Assembly: GCF_022637555.1 (NCBI RefSeq)
Contig: NZ_CP093342.1
Span: 124,001-188,000, forward strand
Source of the DNA: Microbacterium sp. H1-D42
Lineage (GTDB): Bacteria > Actinomycetota > Actinomycetes > Actinomycetales > Microbacteriaceae
Direction of reading: 5' to 3'
Length of the DNA: 64,000 nt
Numbering within the stretch: the stretch's first letter is position 1; each line of letters begins with the position of its first letter. The notes beneath the pieces are model-generated. The model saw nothing but the letters and a program-made list of their open reading frames with translations. It was not told where the DNA came from and made no database searches. Shown here piece by piece: positions 44,321 to 53,471 of the stretch. Made by a program: the position numbers and the translations under genes.

Positions 44321-44385
44321 GAGAAGCCACTTCCCGCATGAGAGACCACGCCAAGCGTGATGTTTCAAACGGGAAGTGGTTTCTC
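44321..44385. repeat. Hairpin repeat, copy A
   Basis: Arms GAGAAGCCACTTCCCG (44321-44336) and CGGGAAGTGGTTTCTC (44370-44385), one mismatch. The inner part has GAGAGACCACGCC and AAGCGTGATG. A closely related copy lies at 46908-46972; the two bracket the beta-helix gene in direct orientation. Confidence 0.9.
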
Positions 44386-44401
44386 GCGTTGAAAAGAGCG
44401 G

Positions 44402-44431
44402 TTGACGCCACTGTCTGATCATTTGTAATAT
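44402..44431 (+). promoter_or_regulatory. Consensus promoter of the beta-helix gene
   Basis: -35 TTGACG (44402-44407), 18 bases, -10 TAATAT (44426-44431) in an unusually AT-rich patch. The leader is about 110 nt and ends with CGGAGG. Confidence 0.7.
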
Positions 44432-44545
44432 TATCGGACTGATTGATTTTGCTTATTTGAGGCACGAAACGTCAACAGAAACACAATGGTGTGGGCCTTT
44501 TCCGATCCCAGCGAACGGGTGCGCGCCGATCGGAGGAAGTTCTGC

Positions 44546-46897
44546 ATGAAGAAAATGATGAGACTCGGCAGCCTGCTTGTCGGCGCCGTCGTCGTCGGCG
44601 GATTGGTGGTCGCGCCGACCGAAGGCGCCCAGGCGGATCAGTCGAACGTGTACTACGTCGACTCCTCAGTCGGCAATGATGCCGACAAGGGCACTTCGCC
44701 GAAGAAGCCCTGGGCCTCACTCGAGCGGGTGAATGCAGAGGTGTTCAAACCCGGCGACGAGATCCGATTCCGCTCTGGCGAGTCATGGGCCGGCCAGCTG
44801 GCCCCGCAGGGGTCGGGCGCGGAGGGCGAGCCGATCGTCATCGGCAGTTACGGTGAGGGCGGCAAGCCGCTGATCGCAGCCGAGGGGCTCTTCGAGAGCG
44901 CCGTGCACCTGTACAACCAGGAGCACTGGGAGATCGGCGATCTCGAGATCACGAACACCGGCGAGGAGCCTGCGACATCGGCGCGCCGTGGTGTGCACAT
45001 TCAGGGTGAAGATGTCGGAGTCGGCGACAAGACGCAGACCGACCTTGACGAGGTGTCCACTCTCTCGGGCATCCACCTGCACGACCTGTACATCCACGAC
45101 GTCAACGGGGAGGACGAGAAGGATGCCGACGGCAGTGCCGGCATCCAGGTGAGCGTCAACATCGCCGGGCTCACCGACCAGCAGGAGCCGTCTCAGGGAG
45201 ACGTGCATCAGCGCACGACGTTCGATGACGTCCTCATCGAGAACAACGTCATCGACACCGTCTCGCGCACGGGCATCATCACGTGGACCGATTGGAAGAA
45301 CCGCGACGAGCTCGGGGAGGGCATCGGCTACGGCGACAAGGACCTCACGCCGTTCACGCCTCTGACCGACGTGGTGATCCGTGGCAACACCCTCAAGAAC
45401 ATCGGCGGCGACGGCATCACTCCGCACATGACCGAGGATGCTCTCGTCGAGCGCAACCTCGTCGACGGCTTTCACATGACATCGTCGGGCTACAACGTCG
45501 GCATGTGGGTCTGGAATGCCGACGGCACGCTGTTCCAGTACAACGAGGTGACCGGCGGCAACACGACCCGCGACGGCAACGCCTTCGATTTCGATCACGG
45601 CTCGCGCGGCGTCATCTACCAGTACAACTACAGTCACGGCAACGACGGCGGTGCGCTGCTGTTCTGCGCCGACGGTCGCGCTGGCGGAGTGTACGACGGC
45701 ATCTTCCGCTACAACGTCAGCCAGAACGACTACTACAAGCTGTTCACCATCTGCGGCGGCGCGAACATGTACAACATCAACGTGCACAACAACGTCTTCT
45801 ACGTCGGCGCGGGCTTGAACACGACGATGCTCGACGCCCAGGGTGGACGCAACGACATCACACTGAGCAACAACATCTTCTACAACCTCGGTTCGGGCGG
45901 CTACACCAGCAAGCCGGGCTGGACGTACGACAGCAACATCTACTTCGGCAACAACACGCCCTCGTCGTCGACGATCCCGGACGCGAATGCCATCACTGCC
46001 GAGCCGATGCTGGTCGCTCCCGGCACCGCATCCGGTGTGGATGAGCTGGACGGTTACCGACTCCTCGCAGGTTCCCCGGCACTCGGCACCGGAGCGGCGA
46101 TCGGTGCGGGGACGAAGGACATCTGGGGCAACGTCATGTCGCAGAGCGCCCCGAATCGCGGCGTGTACGCCGGTGCCGGCGAGCTTGCAGCATCCACCGG
46201 GAATCTCCTGACGAACGCCGGCTTCGAGTCGGGGCGCTCGGGGTGGACATGGTGGAACGGCACTGTGGTCCGCGGCGAGGCGCACACCGGTGTGAACGCC
46301 GCCCGCATCGCCGGCGGGCAGGGTTCTGTCGAGCAGACCGTGACCGGCTTGAAGTCGAATACGACCTATACGCTGTCCGGGTCGGTTCGCACCGAGGGCG
46401 GAGAGATCCGGGTGGGGGTGAAGGGCCACGGCGGCCAGGAAGCGCATGTCGTCGGCGACTCGGCCGAATACACGCAGGTGTCGCTCGAGTTCACCACCGG
46501 TGCCGACGCGACCTCGGCGATCGTCTACCTGTACAAGGCGACCCCGGGCAACACCGCCTTCGGCGACGACTTCGCGCTGACCGAGGTCGACCTCGTGGCA
46601 CCGGCCGCACCGCACGTGGCGCCGTTCGCCGGCAAGGTGTCGCGCACCCCGACGTTCACGGGCACGGGCGAGCCCGGTGCGAGCATCGAGGTGACCTTGG
46701 GAGGGCGCGCCGTCGCCGCCGGCGTCGTGGCCGCCGACGGCACCTGGAGTGCAACCGCCGACTCGCAGCTGCGTCCGGGCAAGCACCGTGGCTCGGTGAC
46801 GCAGACGGACGCCGCAGGCAACGTGTCACCGGCAACCGGCGTCTCCTTCATCGCGGTTCCCGACGCCGCGTTGAAGAACGGCGGCGACGACTCCTGA
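44546..46897 (+). CDS. Secreted right-handed beta-helix protein with CBM-like and Ig-like domains
   Basis: A 783-aa exported protein. Sec signal peptide (about 1-31, ends AQA); pectate-lyase-type beta-helix at about 35-550, with a DUF1565-like opening (YYVDSSVGNDADKGTSPKKPW) and many N-N-x-F/I turns; a carbohydrate-binding-like sandwich at about 555-690 (LLTNAGFESGRSGWTWWNG); and a bacterial Ig-like domain to about 775. A polysaccharide lyase or hydrolase is likely; the catalytic residues are not evident. Its strong AT-rich promoter and flanking hairpin repeats set it apart from neighbours. Start chosen by CGGAGG. Confidence 0.82.
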   Translation: MKKMMRLGSLLVGAVVVGGLVVAPTEGAQADQSNVYYVDSSVGNDADKGTSPKKPWASLERVNAEVFKPGDEIRFRSGESWAGQLAPQGSGAEGEPIVIGSYGEGGKPLIAAEGLFESAVHLYNQEHWEIGDLEITNTGEEPATSARRGVHIQGEDVGVGDKTQTDLDEVSTLSGIHLHDLYIHDVNGEDEKDADGSAGIQVSVNIAGLTDQQEPSQGDVHQRTTFDDVLIENNVIDTVSRTGIITWTDWKNRDELGEGIGYGDKDLTPFTPLTDVVIRGNTLKNIGGDGITPHMTEDALVERNLVDGFHMTSSGYNVGMWVWNADGTLFQYNEVTGGNTTRDGNAFDFDHGSRGVIYQYNYSHGNDGGALLFCADGRAGGVYDGIFRYNVSQNDYYKLFTICGGANMYNINVHNNVFYVGAGLNTTMLDAQGGRNDITLSNNIFYNLGSGGYTSKPGWTYDSNIYFGNNTPSSSTIPDANAITAEPMLVAPGTASGVDELDGYRLLAGSPALGTGAAIGAGTKDIWGNVMSQSAPNRGVYAGAGELAASTGNLLTNAGFESGRSGWTWWNGTVVRGEAHTGVNAARIAGGQGSVEQTVTGLKSNTTYTLSGSVRTEGGEIRVGVKGHGGQEAHVVGDSAEYTQVSLEFTTGADATSAIVYLYKATPGNTAFGDDFALTEVDLVAPAAPHVAPFAGKVSRTPTFTGTGEPGASIEVTLGGRAVAAGVVAADGTWSATADSQLRPGKHRGSVTQTDAAGNVSPATGVSFIAVPDAALKNGGDDS

Positions 46898-46907
46898 GCC
46901 ACCCGCT

Positions 46908-46972
46908 GAGAAACCACTTCCCGCACGAGAAACCACGCCTGGCGTGATGCCTCAAGCGGGAAGTGGTTTCTC
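46908..46972. repeat. Hairpin repeat, copy B
   Basis: Perfect 17-bp arms (46908-46924 and 46956-46972). GAGAAACCAC occurs twice in the left half and GTGGTTTCTC once in the right. Copy A at 44321 has the same length and layout and most of the same bases, including the flanking CCACCC(C)GCT. Confidence 0.92.
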
Positions 46973-47012
46973 GCAGTTACGGCGGGGCGGAGGCATGGCC
47001 GGCGCGGCGGGA

Positions 47013-47024
47013 GAGAATGGGGGG
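47013..47024 (+). promoter_or_regulatory. Probable leaderless -10 of the MalY/PatB-type gene
   Basis: GAGAAT (47013-47018), six G residues, then ATG at 47025. The G run could also act as a weak ribosome-binding site. Confidence 0.45.
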
Positions 47025-48209
47025 ATGAACACCGCCGAGACCACGCACACGTTCGACGCCATCACCCAGGACGACCTGCGGCGGGCCGGCAGTGTGAAGT
47101 GGACGCGGTTCCCCGACACGATCGGCACCTTCATCGCCGAGATGGACTTCGGGGTCGCCCCGGCCATCTCGCAGGCGATCACTGAAGCGCTCGCCGACGG
47201 GCTCACCGGATACCTGCCGAAGCCCAAGGCCGACGCCCTGCAGGCGGCGACGGCACGCTGGTACGCCGAGCACTACGACTGGAATGTGCCCGCAGCCGAC
47301 GTGCGCCTGGTCTCGGACGTGATCGTCGCGTACGAGTTCGCCATCACGACCTACACGCAGCCCGGCGCCGCGGTGATCGTGCCGACACCGGCGTACATGC
47401 CGTTCCTCGACGTGCCGCAGCGCCACGGACGCCGCGTCATCGAGGTGCCGAGCGTCGAGATCGACGGACGCTGGACGATGGACCTCGACGCCGTCGCCGC
47501 CGCATTCGCCGATGGCGGCGAGCTGCTCGTGCTGTGCAACCCGCACAACCCGCTTGGCACAGTCGCGACGCGCGACGAGCTGCTCGCGATCGCGAAGACG
47601 GTGTCGGATGCCGGTGGCCGGGTGTTCTCGGACGAGATCCACGCGCCGCTCGTCTACGCCCCGGCCACGCACATCCCATACGCGTCGGTGTCGGATGCTG
47701 CCGCAGCGCACACGCTGACTGCGACGTCCGCATCGAAGGCATGGAACCTGGCGGGCTTCAAGTGCGCGCAGCTGATCCTCTCGAGTGACGAGACCCGCGA
47801 TGCCTGGGAGGCGGACGGCGGTTGGGCTGGTCATGGCACGGCGACGATCGGCGTGCTGGCACAGCTGGCCGCGTACACCGGTGGGGAGCCGTGGCTGCAG
47901 GAGGTCACCGCGTACCTCGACGGCAACCGCCGCGAGCTCGCCGAACTGGTCGCCGAGCACCTGCCCGGCGTGAAGGTGACGATGCCGGAGGGCACCTACA
48001 TCGCGCTGCTCGACTTCCGCGCGACGGGGGTGACGGGCGACCTCGGCGCGTGGTTCCGCGAGCATGCGGGCGTGTCGATGACCGATGGCGCCGCATGTGG
48101 CCAGGCGGCGATCGGATACACGCGTTTCGTGTTCGCGACGCCGCGGCCGATCATCCGCGAAGCGATCCTGCGCATCGCGCGGGCACTCGAGGCCCGCGCG
48201 GCGGTGTGA
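47025..48209 (+). CDS. MalY/PatB-type PLP aminotransferase or cystathionine beta-lyase
   Basis: A 394-aa fold-type I enzyme. N-terminus with SVKWTRFPDTIGTFIAEMDFG, then CNPHNPLG (171-178), SDEIHAPL (202-209) and PLP-lysine Lys238 in SASKAWNLAG. The W-x-x-x and EMDF segments are typical of MalY/PatB proteins, which split cystathionine or other cysteine-S-conjugates and release ammonia and pyruvate. No methionine genes are nearby. A hairpin element lies after the stop. Confidence 0.86.
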   Translation: MNTAETTHTFDAITQDDLRRAGSVKWTRFPDTIGTFIAEMDFGVAPAISQAITEALADGLTGYLPKPKADALQAATARWYAEHYDWNVPAADVRLVSDVIVAYEFAITTYTQPGAAVIVPTPAYMPFLDVPQRHGRRVIEVPSVEIDGRWTMDLDAVAAAFADGGELLVLCNPHNPLGTVATRDELLAIAKTVSDAGGRVFSDEIHAPLVYAPATHIPYASVSDAAAAHTLTATSASKAWNLAGFKCAQLILSSDETRDAWEADGGWAGHGTATIGVLAQLAAYTGGEPWLQEVTAYLDGNRRELAELVAEHLPGVKVTMPEGTYIALLDFRATGVTGDLGAWFREHAGVSMTDGAACGQAAIGYTRFVFATPRPIIREAILRIARALEARAAV

Positions 48210-48239
48210 GGGTCCCTGCCGCGCGCCGTTCGCGCGCTG

Positions 48240-48294
48240 GCGGGGAGCCAGATGTCGGTGATGAGGGCCGGATGACGGGCATTTGGCTCCCCGC
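48240..48294. repeat. Hairpin repeat sharing a core with the 30705 element
   Basis: 15-bp arms GCGGGGAGCCAGATG (48240-48254) and CATTTGGCTCCCCGC (48280-48294), one mismatch, between convergent genes. It contains GCCAGATGTCGG (48247-48258), also found in the arm of the element at 30705. Confidence 0.8.
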
Positions 48295-48333
48295 AACCGG
48301 CGCGGGGTGCGCGGGATCAGCCATGAGCCGACT

Positions 48334-49419
48334 TCACCCCAAGCCCTGGGTCGCCCAGATCGTCAGCAGGGCGGTGGTCGTCACCAGGATCCACAGGATC
48401 GCGCCGAGCAGCAGCGGCCGCAGGCCGGCGCGACGCAGCGCCGGGATATCCGTCGAGAGCCCGATGCCGGCCAGCGCCATCGCGATGAGGAACACGCTCG
48501 CCTGCACGAGCACGTCGCGCGGCCCGTCCGGGATGATGCCGGTCGAATTCACGACGGCGACGATGAGGAACCCGATCAGGAACCACGGCACGAGCTTCGC
48601 GATCCGCTTGGCGTTCATCGGCTTGCCGTCGTCGTGTTTCCACGCCTCGATCACCGACAGCCCGATGCTGATCGGGATGATCATCAGGGTGCGCACGAGT
48701 TTCACCACGACGGCGAACCCCAGCGCTGCAGTGCTGTAGACGCTGGCTGCGGCGACCACCGAGCTGGTGTCGTTCACCGCCGTCCCGGTGAGCAGCCCGA
48801 ACGTGTGCGGGTCGAGGTTCAGCGCATGCCCTAGGAGCGGGAACAGGATCACCGCGAGGATGTTGAACAGGAAGATCGTCGACACCGCGTACGCGACCTC
48901 TGCCCCGACCGCGCCGATCACCGGAGCGACGGCGGCGATGGCGGATGCCCCGCAGATGCCGGTCCCGACACCGATGAGGGTGGTCAGCCGGCCCTCGATG
49001 CGCAGCATCCGACCCAGCGCCCACGCCGCCACCAGGCAGACGGCCAGCGTCGTCAGCATCACCGGCAGGGACTCCAGCCCGACCTCGGCGATGCTGGTCA
49101 GCGACAGCTGCGCGCCGAGCAGGACGACGGCCAGCTGCAGCAGGAACTTGCCCGAGTACTGGATGCCCGGCTGCAGCCGTCCGTCGAGGCGGGCGAATCC
49201 GGTGCCGGACTCGTCGCGCTCCAGCATCCGACCTCGCACGAGCGACAGCAGCACCCCGATGACGATGGCAGGCACGGCCGAGCCGAGCACCGGAACGACC
49301 GTGCCGATGCCCGTGGAGATCAGGGCGATTCCTCCCGTGAGGAGCACGCCGGGCAGCACGTCACCGCCTCGTCGGGTGAGCCGGGCGGGCAGGGTCTGAG
49401 CGGGTGAGAACTGCACCAT
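48334..49419 (-). CDS. YeiH-family putative sulfate/anion exporter
   Basis: A 361-aa membrane protein with about ten helices. It contains the family blocks LLGAQLSLTSIAEVG, GVGTGICGASAIAAVAPVI, GLLTGTAVNDTSSVVAAA and the C-terminal GLSTDIPALRRAGLRPLLLG. YeiH proteins are often annotated as sulfate exporters; the transported anion is not proven. It is divergent from a LysR gene, the usual arrangement for this family. The start at 49419 is preferred because longer frames overlap the LysR gene. Confidence 0.88.
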   Translation of the reverse strand: MVQFSPAQTLPARLTRRGGDVLPGVLLTGGIALISTGIGTVVPVLGSAVPAIVIGVLLSLVRGRMLERDESGTGFARLDGRLQPGIQYSGKFLLQLAVVLLGAQLSLTSIAEVGLESLPVMLTTLAVCLVAAWALGRMLRIEGRLTTLIGVGTGICGASAIAAVAPVIGAVGAEVAYAVSTIFLFNILAVILFPLLGHALNLDPHTFGLLTGTAVNDTSSVVAAASVYSTAALGFAVVVKLVRTLMIIPISIGLSVIEAWKHDDGKPMNAKRIAKLVPWFLIGFLIVAVVNSTGIIPDGPRDVLVQASVFLIAMALAGIGLSTDIPALRRAGLRPLLLGAILWILVTTTALLTIWATQGLG

Positions 49420-49487
49420 TCCAGCATTCGCGGTGTGTGCGCAGCGCAGTAGAGGGCAGCCGTCGATAGGGGTACAGGTCTGGACTG

Positions 49488-49500
49488 TATCCTGGGCTGC
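49488..49500 (+). promoter_or_regulatory. Leaderless -10 of the LysR gene
   Basis: TATCCT (49488-49493), seven bases, then ATG at 49501. It lies in the short divergent gap where LysR would bind. Confidence 0.58.
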
Positions 49501-50415
49501 ATGAAGGACGTTCCTGAGCTGGCTGCGCTCGAGCTGCTCGTCGCCGCGGTGCGAAGCGGCTCGATCTCGGCCGCGGCTCGTGAGGCCGAGGTGGCCCAGC
49601 AGTCGGCGTCGATGCGGCTGCGCAACATCGAGCGGATGCTTGGACTCGAACTGCTGCAGCGCACCACCCGCGGCGTCGAGCCGACGGCCGCGGGGGAGAC
49701 GGTCGCGGCGTGGGCCGAAGAGGTGCTCGCGGCCGCTGAGCGGTTCCGGGTCGGGGTCGAGATGCTGCGCGATGAGCGTCGGCGTGAGCTCACCGTCGCC
49801 GCGAGCCAGACCGTCGCCGCGCACCTGATGCCGGCATGGCTGGTCGCCCTGCGCGAGCGGCAGGTGCGCGAGGGCCGCACGCCGACGGCGGTGCGTCTCA
49901 TCGCGGGCAACAGCGAAGAGGTCGCGACGCTGGTGCGCGACGGTGCCGCTGACCTTGGTTTCATCGAATCGTCGGCGCTTCCAGAGCGGCTCTCGCGGGT
50001 CGCCGTCGGAGTAGATGCCCTCGTGCTGGTGGTCGCTCCGGGGCATCCGTGGGCCACGGCGGGGCCGATCGCGATGTCGGATGCTGCGGATGCGGCGATC
50101 GTGGCTCGCGAAGCGGGCAGTGGCACCAGGCAGACGTGGGAGGACGCGGTGCGCGCGCGCCTGGGGCGCGAACCTGCCGAGCCGATTGCAGTGCTGCCGA
50201 CCTCGGCGGCCGTGCGCTCCGCGGTCGCGAACGGGCTGGCACCTGCGCTGCTTTCACGTCTGGTGGTGGCCGATGACCTGCAGCTCGGGCGGCTGGTGGA
50301 GGTGCCGATCGACGGGTATCCCGTGTCGCGGCCGATCACGGCGCTCTGGCGTGGCGGTGTGCGCGACCTGGAATCGACCAGCCGAGACCTGATCGAGGTC
50401 GCGACGGGCGGCTGA
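49501..50415 (+). CDS. LysR-family regulator next to yeiH
   Basis: A 304-aa regulator. N-terminal helix-turn-helix with SGSISAAAREAEVAQQSASMRLRNIERMLGLELLQRTTRG (about 18-58), then a periplasmic-binding-like effector domain. YeiE-type LysR proteins are regularly divergent from yeiH and control it; that pairing is family knowledge. The effector is unknown, perhaps sulfite or a related anion. Confidence 0.88.
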   Translation: MKDVPELAALELLVAAVRSGSISAAAREAEVAQQSASMRLRNIERMLGLELLQRTTRGVEPTAAGETVAAWAEEVLAAAERFRVGVEMLRDERRRELTVAASQTVAAHLMPAWLVALRERQVREGRTPTAVRLIAGNSEEVATLVRDGAADLGFIESSALPERLSRVAVGVDALVLVVAPGHPWATAGPIAMSDAADAAIVAREAGSGTRQTWEDAVRARLGREPAEPIAVLPTSAAVRSAVANGLAPALLSRLVVADDLQLGRLVEVPIDGYPVSRPITALWRGGVRDLESTSRDLIEVATGG

Positions 50416-50536
50416 GGCCGGGTCGTTGCCGTGCCTCGCGTCTGGCTAGTTCGCGTGGCGTATGGTCGCTTCAAGGTGGGGGATGCGGCCAATTGGCCAT
50501 CCGATGTGGGCTCGTAACGATGTCAGTGGCCGCGCG

Positions 50537-50549
50537 TAGCGTCGCCGGT
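50537..50549 (+). promoter_or_regulatory. Leaderless -10 of the UvrD-like helicase gene
   Basis: TAGCGT (50537-50542), seven bases CGCCGGT, then GTG at 50550. Confidence 0.58.
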
Positions 50550-52601
50550 GTGACAGAGACCTCCGTTGTGGAAGAGAGTGATGCACTCGCCGGGCTCGAC
50601 GCGGCACAGCTGCAGGCCGTCGAACACGGCGACGGCCCGCTCGTGATCGCGGCGGGAGCGGGTACGGGCAAGACCCGTGTGCTGACCTCGCGGGTCGCGC
50701 GACTGCTCGAGGCGGGGGTCGCGCCTGAGCGGATCCTGCTGCTGACGTTCACCCGGCGGGCGGCCGCATCGATGATCTCGCGGGCTGCCGCGCTGTGCGG
50801 CGATGCGCAAGCGGCGCAGCGGATCGCCGGTGGCACGTTCCACGCCGTCGCGCACCGGATCATCGCCGAGCACGCGCAGCACCTCGGGCTCGCGGATGTC
50901 ACCGTGCTCGACCCGGACGATGTGATCGACCTTCTCGACCTGCTGCGCAGTGAATTCGGACTCGACGGTGCTGCTCAGGACGGTGCTGCGGCGAAGCGCC
51001 TGCCGACGACACGCACGATCGCCGACATCTGCTCCCGTGCGATCAACACCGGCACACCCGCACGGAAGGTGATCGACGAGCAGTTCCCTTGGGCGCTGGA
51101 GCATGCGGATGCCATCCTCGCCCTGCTGCGGCACTACAGCATCCGAAAGCGCGAGCGCGGTCTGCTCGACCTCGACGACCTGCTCATCGCATGGCGGGCG
51201 CTCGTGCGCGACCCGGACGTCGGGGCGCGCCTGCGCGCGCGGTGGGACTGGGTGCTCGTCGACGAGTATCAGGACGTCAACAGCCTGCAGGTCGACATCG
51301 TGCGCGGTCTCGCCCCGGACGGCCGCGGGCTGACCGTCGTCGGCGATGACGCGCAGGCGATCTACGGGTTCCGCGGCGCGAGTGCCGGGCATCTGCTCGA
51401 CCTTGCGGCGGCGTTCTCGGATGCCACGCTGGTGCGACTGGAGCGCAACTTCCGCTCCACGCAGCCGATCCTCGATCTCGCGAACGAGGTGCGCCCTGGC
51501 GAGCTCGGGCTGCGGCTGCGCGCGGACCGGCCCGATCCGGGCATCCGACCGTCTCTCGTCGTCTGTCGCAACGCGGATGACGAGGCGCGCACGGTCGCCG
51601 ATCGCATCCTCGCGGCGCACGCCGACGGCATGCCGCTGCGTGAGCAGGCCGTGCTGATGCGCACCGGGTCGCACAGCGCGCTGCTCGAGGTCGAGCTGAA
51701 GGTGCGGAACATCCCGTTCCACAAGTTCGGGGGCATCGGGTATCTCGAGACCTCGCATGTGCGTGATCTGCTGGCGAGCTTCCGGGTGGTGCTGAATCCG
51801 TCCGATGAGGTCTCCTGGTACCGGCTGCTGACGCGGCACCGTGCGATCGGCAAGGTGTCGGCCCGCTCGCTGGCGGGGATCCTCGCCGACGGTGGCATCG
51901 ATCGGGCGTCGGATGCTGTCGCCGCAGCCCCCGCGAAGGCCCGCACCGGTCTTGCGACCACGCTGTCGCAGCTCGGTGCGGTGGATTCCACGACGACGGT
52001 TCCGGAGCTGGTGGAGGCGTGCCGCGGGGCGGTGGATCCTCTGCTGCGGGCGCACTATCCGGACTGGCAGCGCCGCATTACCGATGTCGACGGCATCGCC
52101 GAGGCAGCAGCCCGGCAGTCGGATCTGCGGTCGTTCGTCAGCGAGCAGGCGATCGATCCGGTGAACGTCGCCGGCGACTGGGCGAAGAAGCCGCACCTCG
52201 ACGAGGACTGGGTGACGCTGTCGACGATCCACTCCGCGAAGGGGCTGGAGTTCAGCTCCGTGCACGTGATCCGCTCGTGCGATGGCGCGATGCCCTCCGA
52301 CATGGCGCTGTCGTCATCCGCGGGGCTGGTCGAGGAGCAGCGGCTGTTCTATGTGGCGCTCACGCGCGCCCGCGACACGCTCGACGTTTACGCCCCGTCC
52401 CGGCTGCCGACGCACCCCACGTCGTTCCTCGCCCGACATGTGATCGCGAAGCCGAGCCGGTTCCTGACCGAGGCTGCCCGAGGGCTGATGGATGCCGTCG
52501 ACACCAGTGCATCCGACGAGCGCGTGCTCGAGCCAGTGGGGGCGCCGGCGATCGCGGGGCCGCGCGTGCGGCTCGACGAGTTCGATGACCTGTTCGCTTA
52601 G
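50550..52601 (+). CDS. UvrD/Rep-family ATP-dependent DNA helicase
   Basis: A 683-aa SF1A helicase. Walker A AGAGTGKT (35-42), Walker B with VLVDEYQDVN, motif III VVGDDAQAIYGFRGA, motif IV region LERNFRSTQPILDLAN, motif V TLSTIHSAKGLEF and motif VI YVALTRARD. It is shorter than UvrD or PcrA and resembles an actinobacterial UvrD-like group. The family role is 3' to 5' unwinding in repair or recombination. The GTG at 50550 matches the leaderless -10; the ATG at 50493 lies upstream of it. Confidence 0.9.
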   Translation: MTETSVVEESDALAGLDAAQLQAVEHGDGPLVIAAGAGTGKTRVLTSRVARLLEAGVAPERILLLTFTRRAAASMISRAAALCGDAQAAQRIAGGTFHAVAHRIIAEHAQHLGLADVTVLDPDDVIDLLDLLRSEFGLDGAAQDGAAAKRLPTTRTIADICSRAINTGTPARKVIDEQFPWALEHADAILALLRHYSIRKRERGLLDLDDLLIAWRALVRDPDVGARLRARWDWVLVDEYQDVNSLQVDIVRGLAPDGRGLTVVGDDAQAIYGFRGASAGHLLDLAAAFSDATLVRLERNFRSTQPILDLANEVRPGELGLRLRADRPDPGIRPSLVVCRNADDEARTVADRILAAHADGMPLREQAVLMRTGSHSALLEVELKVRNIPFHKFGGIGYLETSHVRDLLASFRVVLNPSDEVSWYRLLTRHRAIGKVSARSLAGILADGGIDRASDAVAAAPAKARTGLATTLSQLGAVDSTTTVPELVEACRGAVDPLLRAHYPDWQRRITDVDGIAEAAARQSDLRSFVSEQAIDPVNVAGDWAKKPHLDEDWVTLSTIHSAKGLEFSSVHVIRSCDGAMPSDMALSSSAGLVEEQRLFYVALTRARDTLDVYAPSRLPTHPTSFLARHVIAKPSRFLTEAARGLMDAVDTSASDERVLEPVGAPAIAGPRVRLDEFDDLFA

Positions 52602-52614
52602 ATGCTCGGGTTCT

Positions 52615-52839
52615 TTCAGCCGATCAGGCGACGTTCGGCTTCTTCGATCAGCGTGGCCGTCTCGCGCAGCGCGACGTCGCGATCGTGAGGTGTCAGGAGC
52701 CCAGCTCCGTACTGGCTCTCCGACTTGAGGCTGATGAGGCGAGCAGATCAGCGACCTCGAGGTACTTTCTCCCGATGCGCAGACGAGCCCGGCCGGCCGC
52801 AATGTCGGAAACTCGGGTGGAGAGCTTGTTCGGGGTCAA
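52615..52839 (-). pseudogene. Broken HEPN-type gene, partner of the nucleotidyltransferase
   Basis: Reading after the nucleotidyltransferase stop, a TTG at 52839 overlaps it (TTGA). It opens a frame giving LTPNKLSTRVSDIAAGRARLRIGRKYLEVADLLAS, after which the frame runs to an early stop. In another frame the sequence continues as LISLKSESQYGAGLLTPHDRDVALRETATLIEEAERRLIG and ends at 52615. The two halves resemble the start and end of HEPN-like partners of MNT antitoxins. About 50 central residues are missing and the frame is shifted near 52745. It is presumably inactive. Confidence 0.6.
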
Positions 52840-53465
52840 CTCGATGCCTTCCGGTTCAGCAGGACGCTCGGGTCGTCTCCGATGAGGCGGAGCCCGTCAT
52901 CCCGCCAATTCTGGACAATCGGCTCCCCCGTAGCGATGAGCTCCCTGACCTTCCGGGCCGTGAAGCTCAGGACCTGCAGGCTATTGCCTGTCCATCGCCC
53001 TACGTCGTCTGCGGTAGCTCCCGCCTGTGTCCGCCATTCGTCGGAGCGGGGATCGACGGTGTCTGCCACGATCACAGCGAGGTCGATGTCGCTGTGATCG
53101 TCCGCCTCGCCCCGGGCGAATGAGCCGAAGAGGAACGCGTGCAACGGTGGAGGATCCAATTGCTGCAGACGCTCGCGTAGTCTGCCCACAAGGCGGACCC
53201 TCGCGTCAGCGGCGGCCAGCACCGCATCGACGAGCACGTGGTCGTGGTTCAGCGCGTAGAGATGGCCGGTTGCCGCCGGGAAGGCGTTGACGAGGCCATG
53301 CTGGACGAGTCGGTTGAGTACTGGCAGCTGTCCTGCGCGTGTTCCGCGCGAGCTGGCTCTCCAGATCGCCGACGCGCTCTGCGGCTGCTCCGAGCGGGCG
53401 AGGACTTCAAGCACGGCGGAATCGAGGCTCGGGATGAGCGTGCGAAGCGGCGAGCCGAGATCCAT
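52836..53465 (-). CDS. MNT-type nucleotidyltransferase (antitoxin) with winged-helix N-terminus
   Basis: A 209-aa protein: a winged-helix DNA-binding domain (about 15-75, VLEVLARSEQPQSASAIW ... LNRLVQHGLVNA) followed by a minimal nucleotidyltransferase with GSFARGEADDHSDIDLAV (114-131; Asp126 and Asp128 as metal ligands). MNT proteins pair with HEPN toxins and neutralise them by AMPylation. The winged helix makes it a likely autorepressor through the inverted repeat at its promoter. Its HEPN partner downstream is broken. The ATG at 53465 is six bases from the -10; 53468 is also possible. Confidence 0.82.
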   Translation of the reverse strand: MDLGSPLRTLIPSLDSAVLEVLARSEQPQSASAIWRASSRGTRAGQLPVLNRLVQHGLVNAFPAATGHLYALNHDHVLVDAVLAAADARVRLVGRLRERLQQLDPPPLHAFLFGSFARGEADDHSDIDLAVIVADTVDPRSDEWRTQAGATADDVGRWTGNSLQVLSFTARKVRELIATGEPIVQNWRDDGLRLIGDDPSVLLNRKASS

Positions 53466-53471
53466 CATTCA

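Noticed and set aside
44783..46786. 667-codon minus-strand frame opposite the beta-helix gene
   Set aside because: Antisense artefact of GC3 bias; composition is Val/Asp/Arg-rich without motif or start signal.
49420..50046. 209-residue N-terminal extension of the YeiH frame
   Set aside because: Lies wholly opposite the LysR gene and its promoter; YeiH proteins start near MVQFSPAQ.
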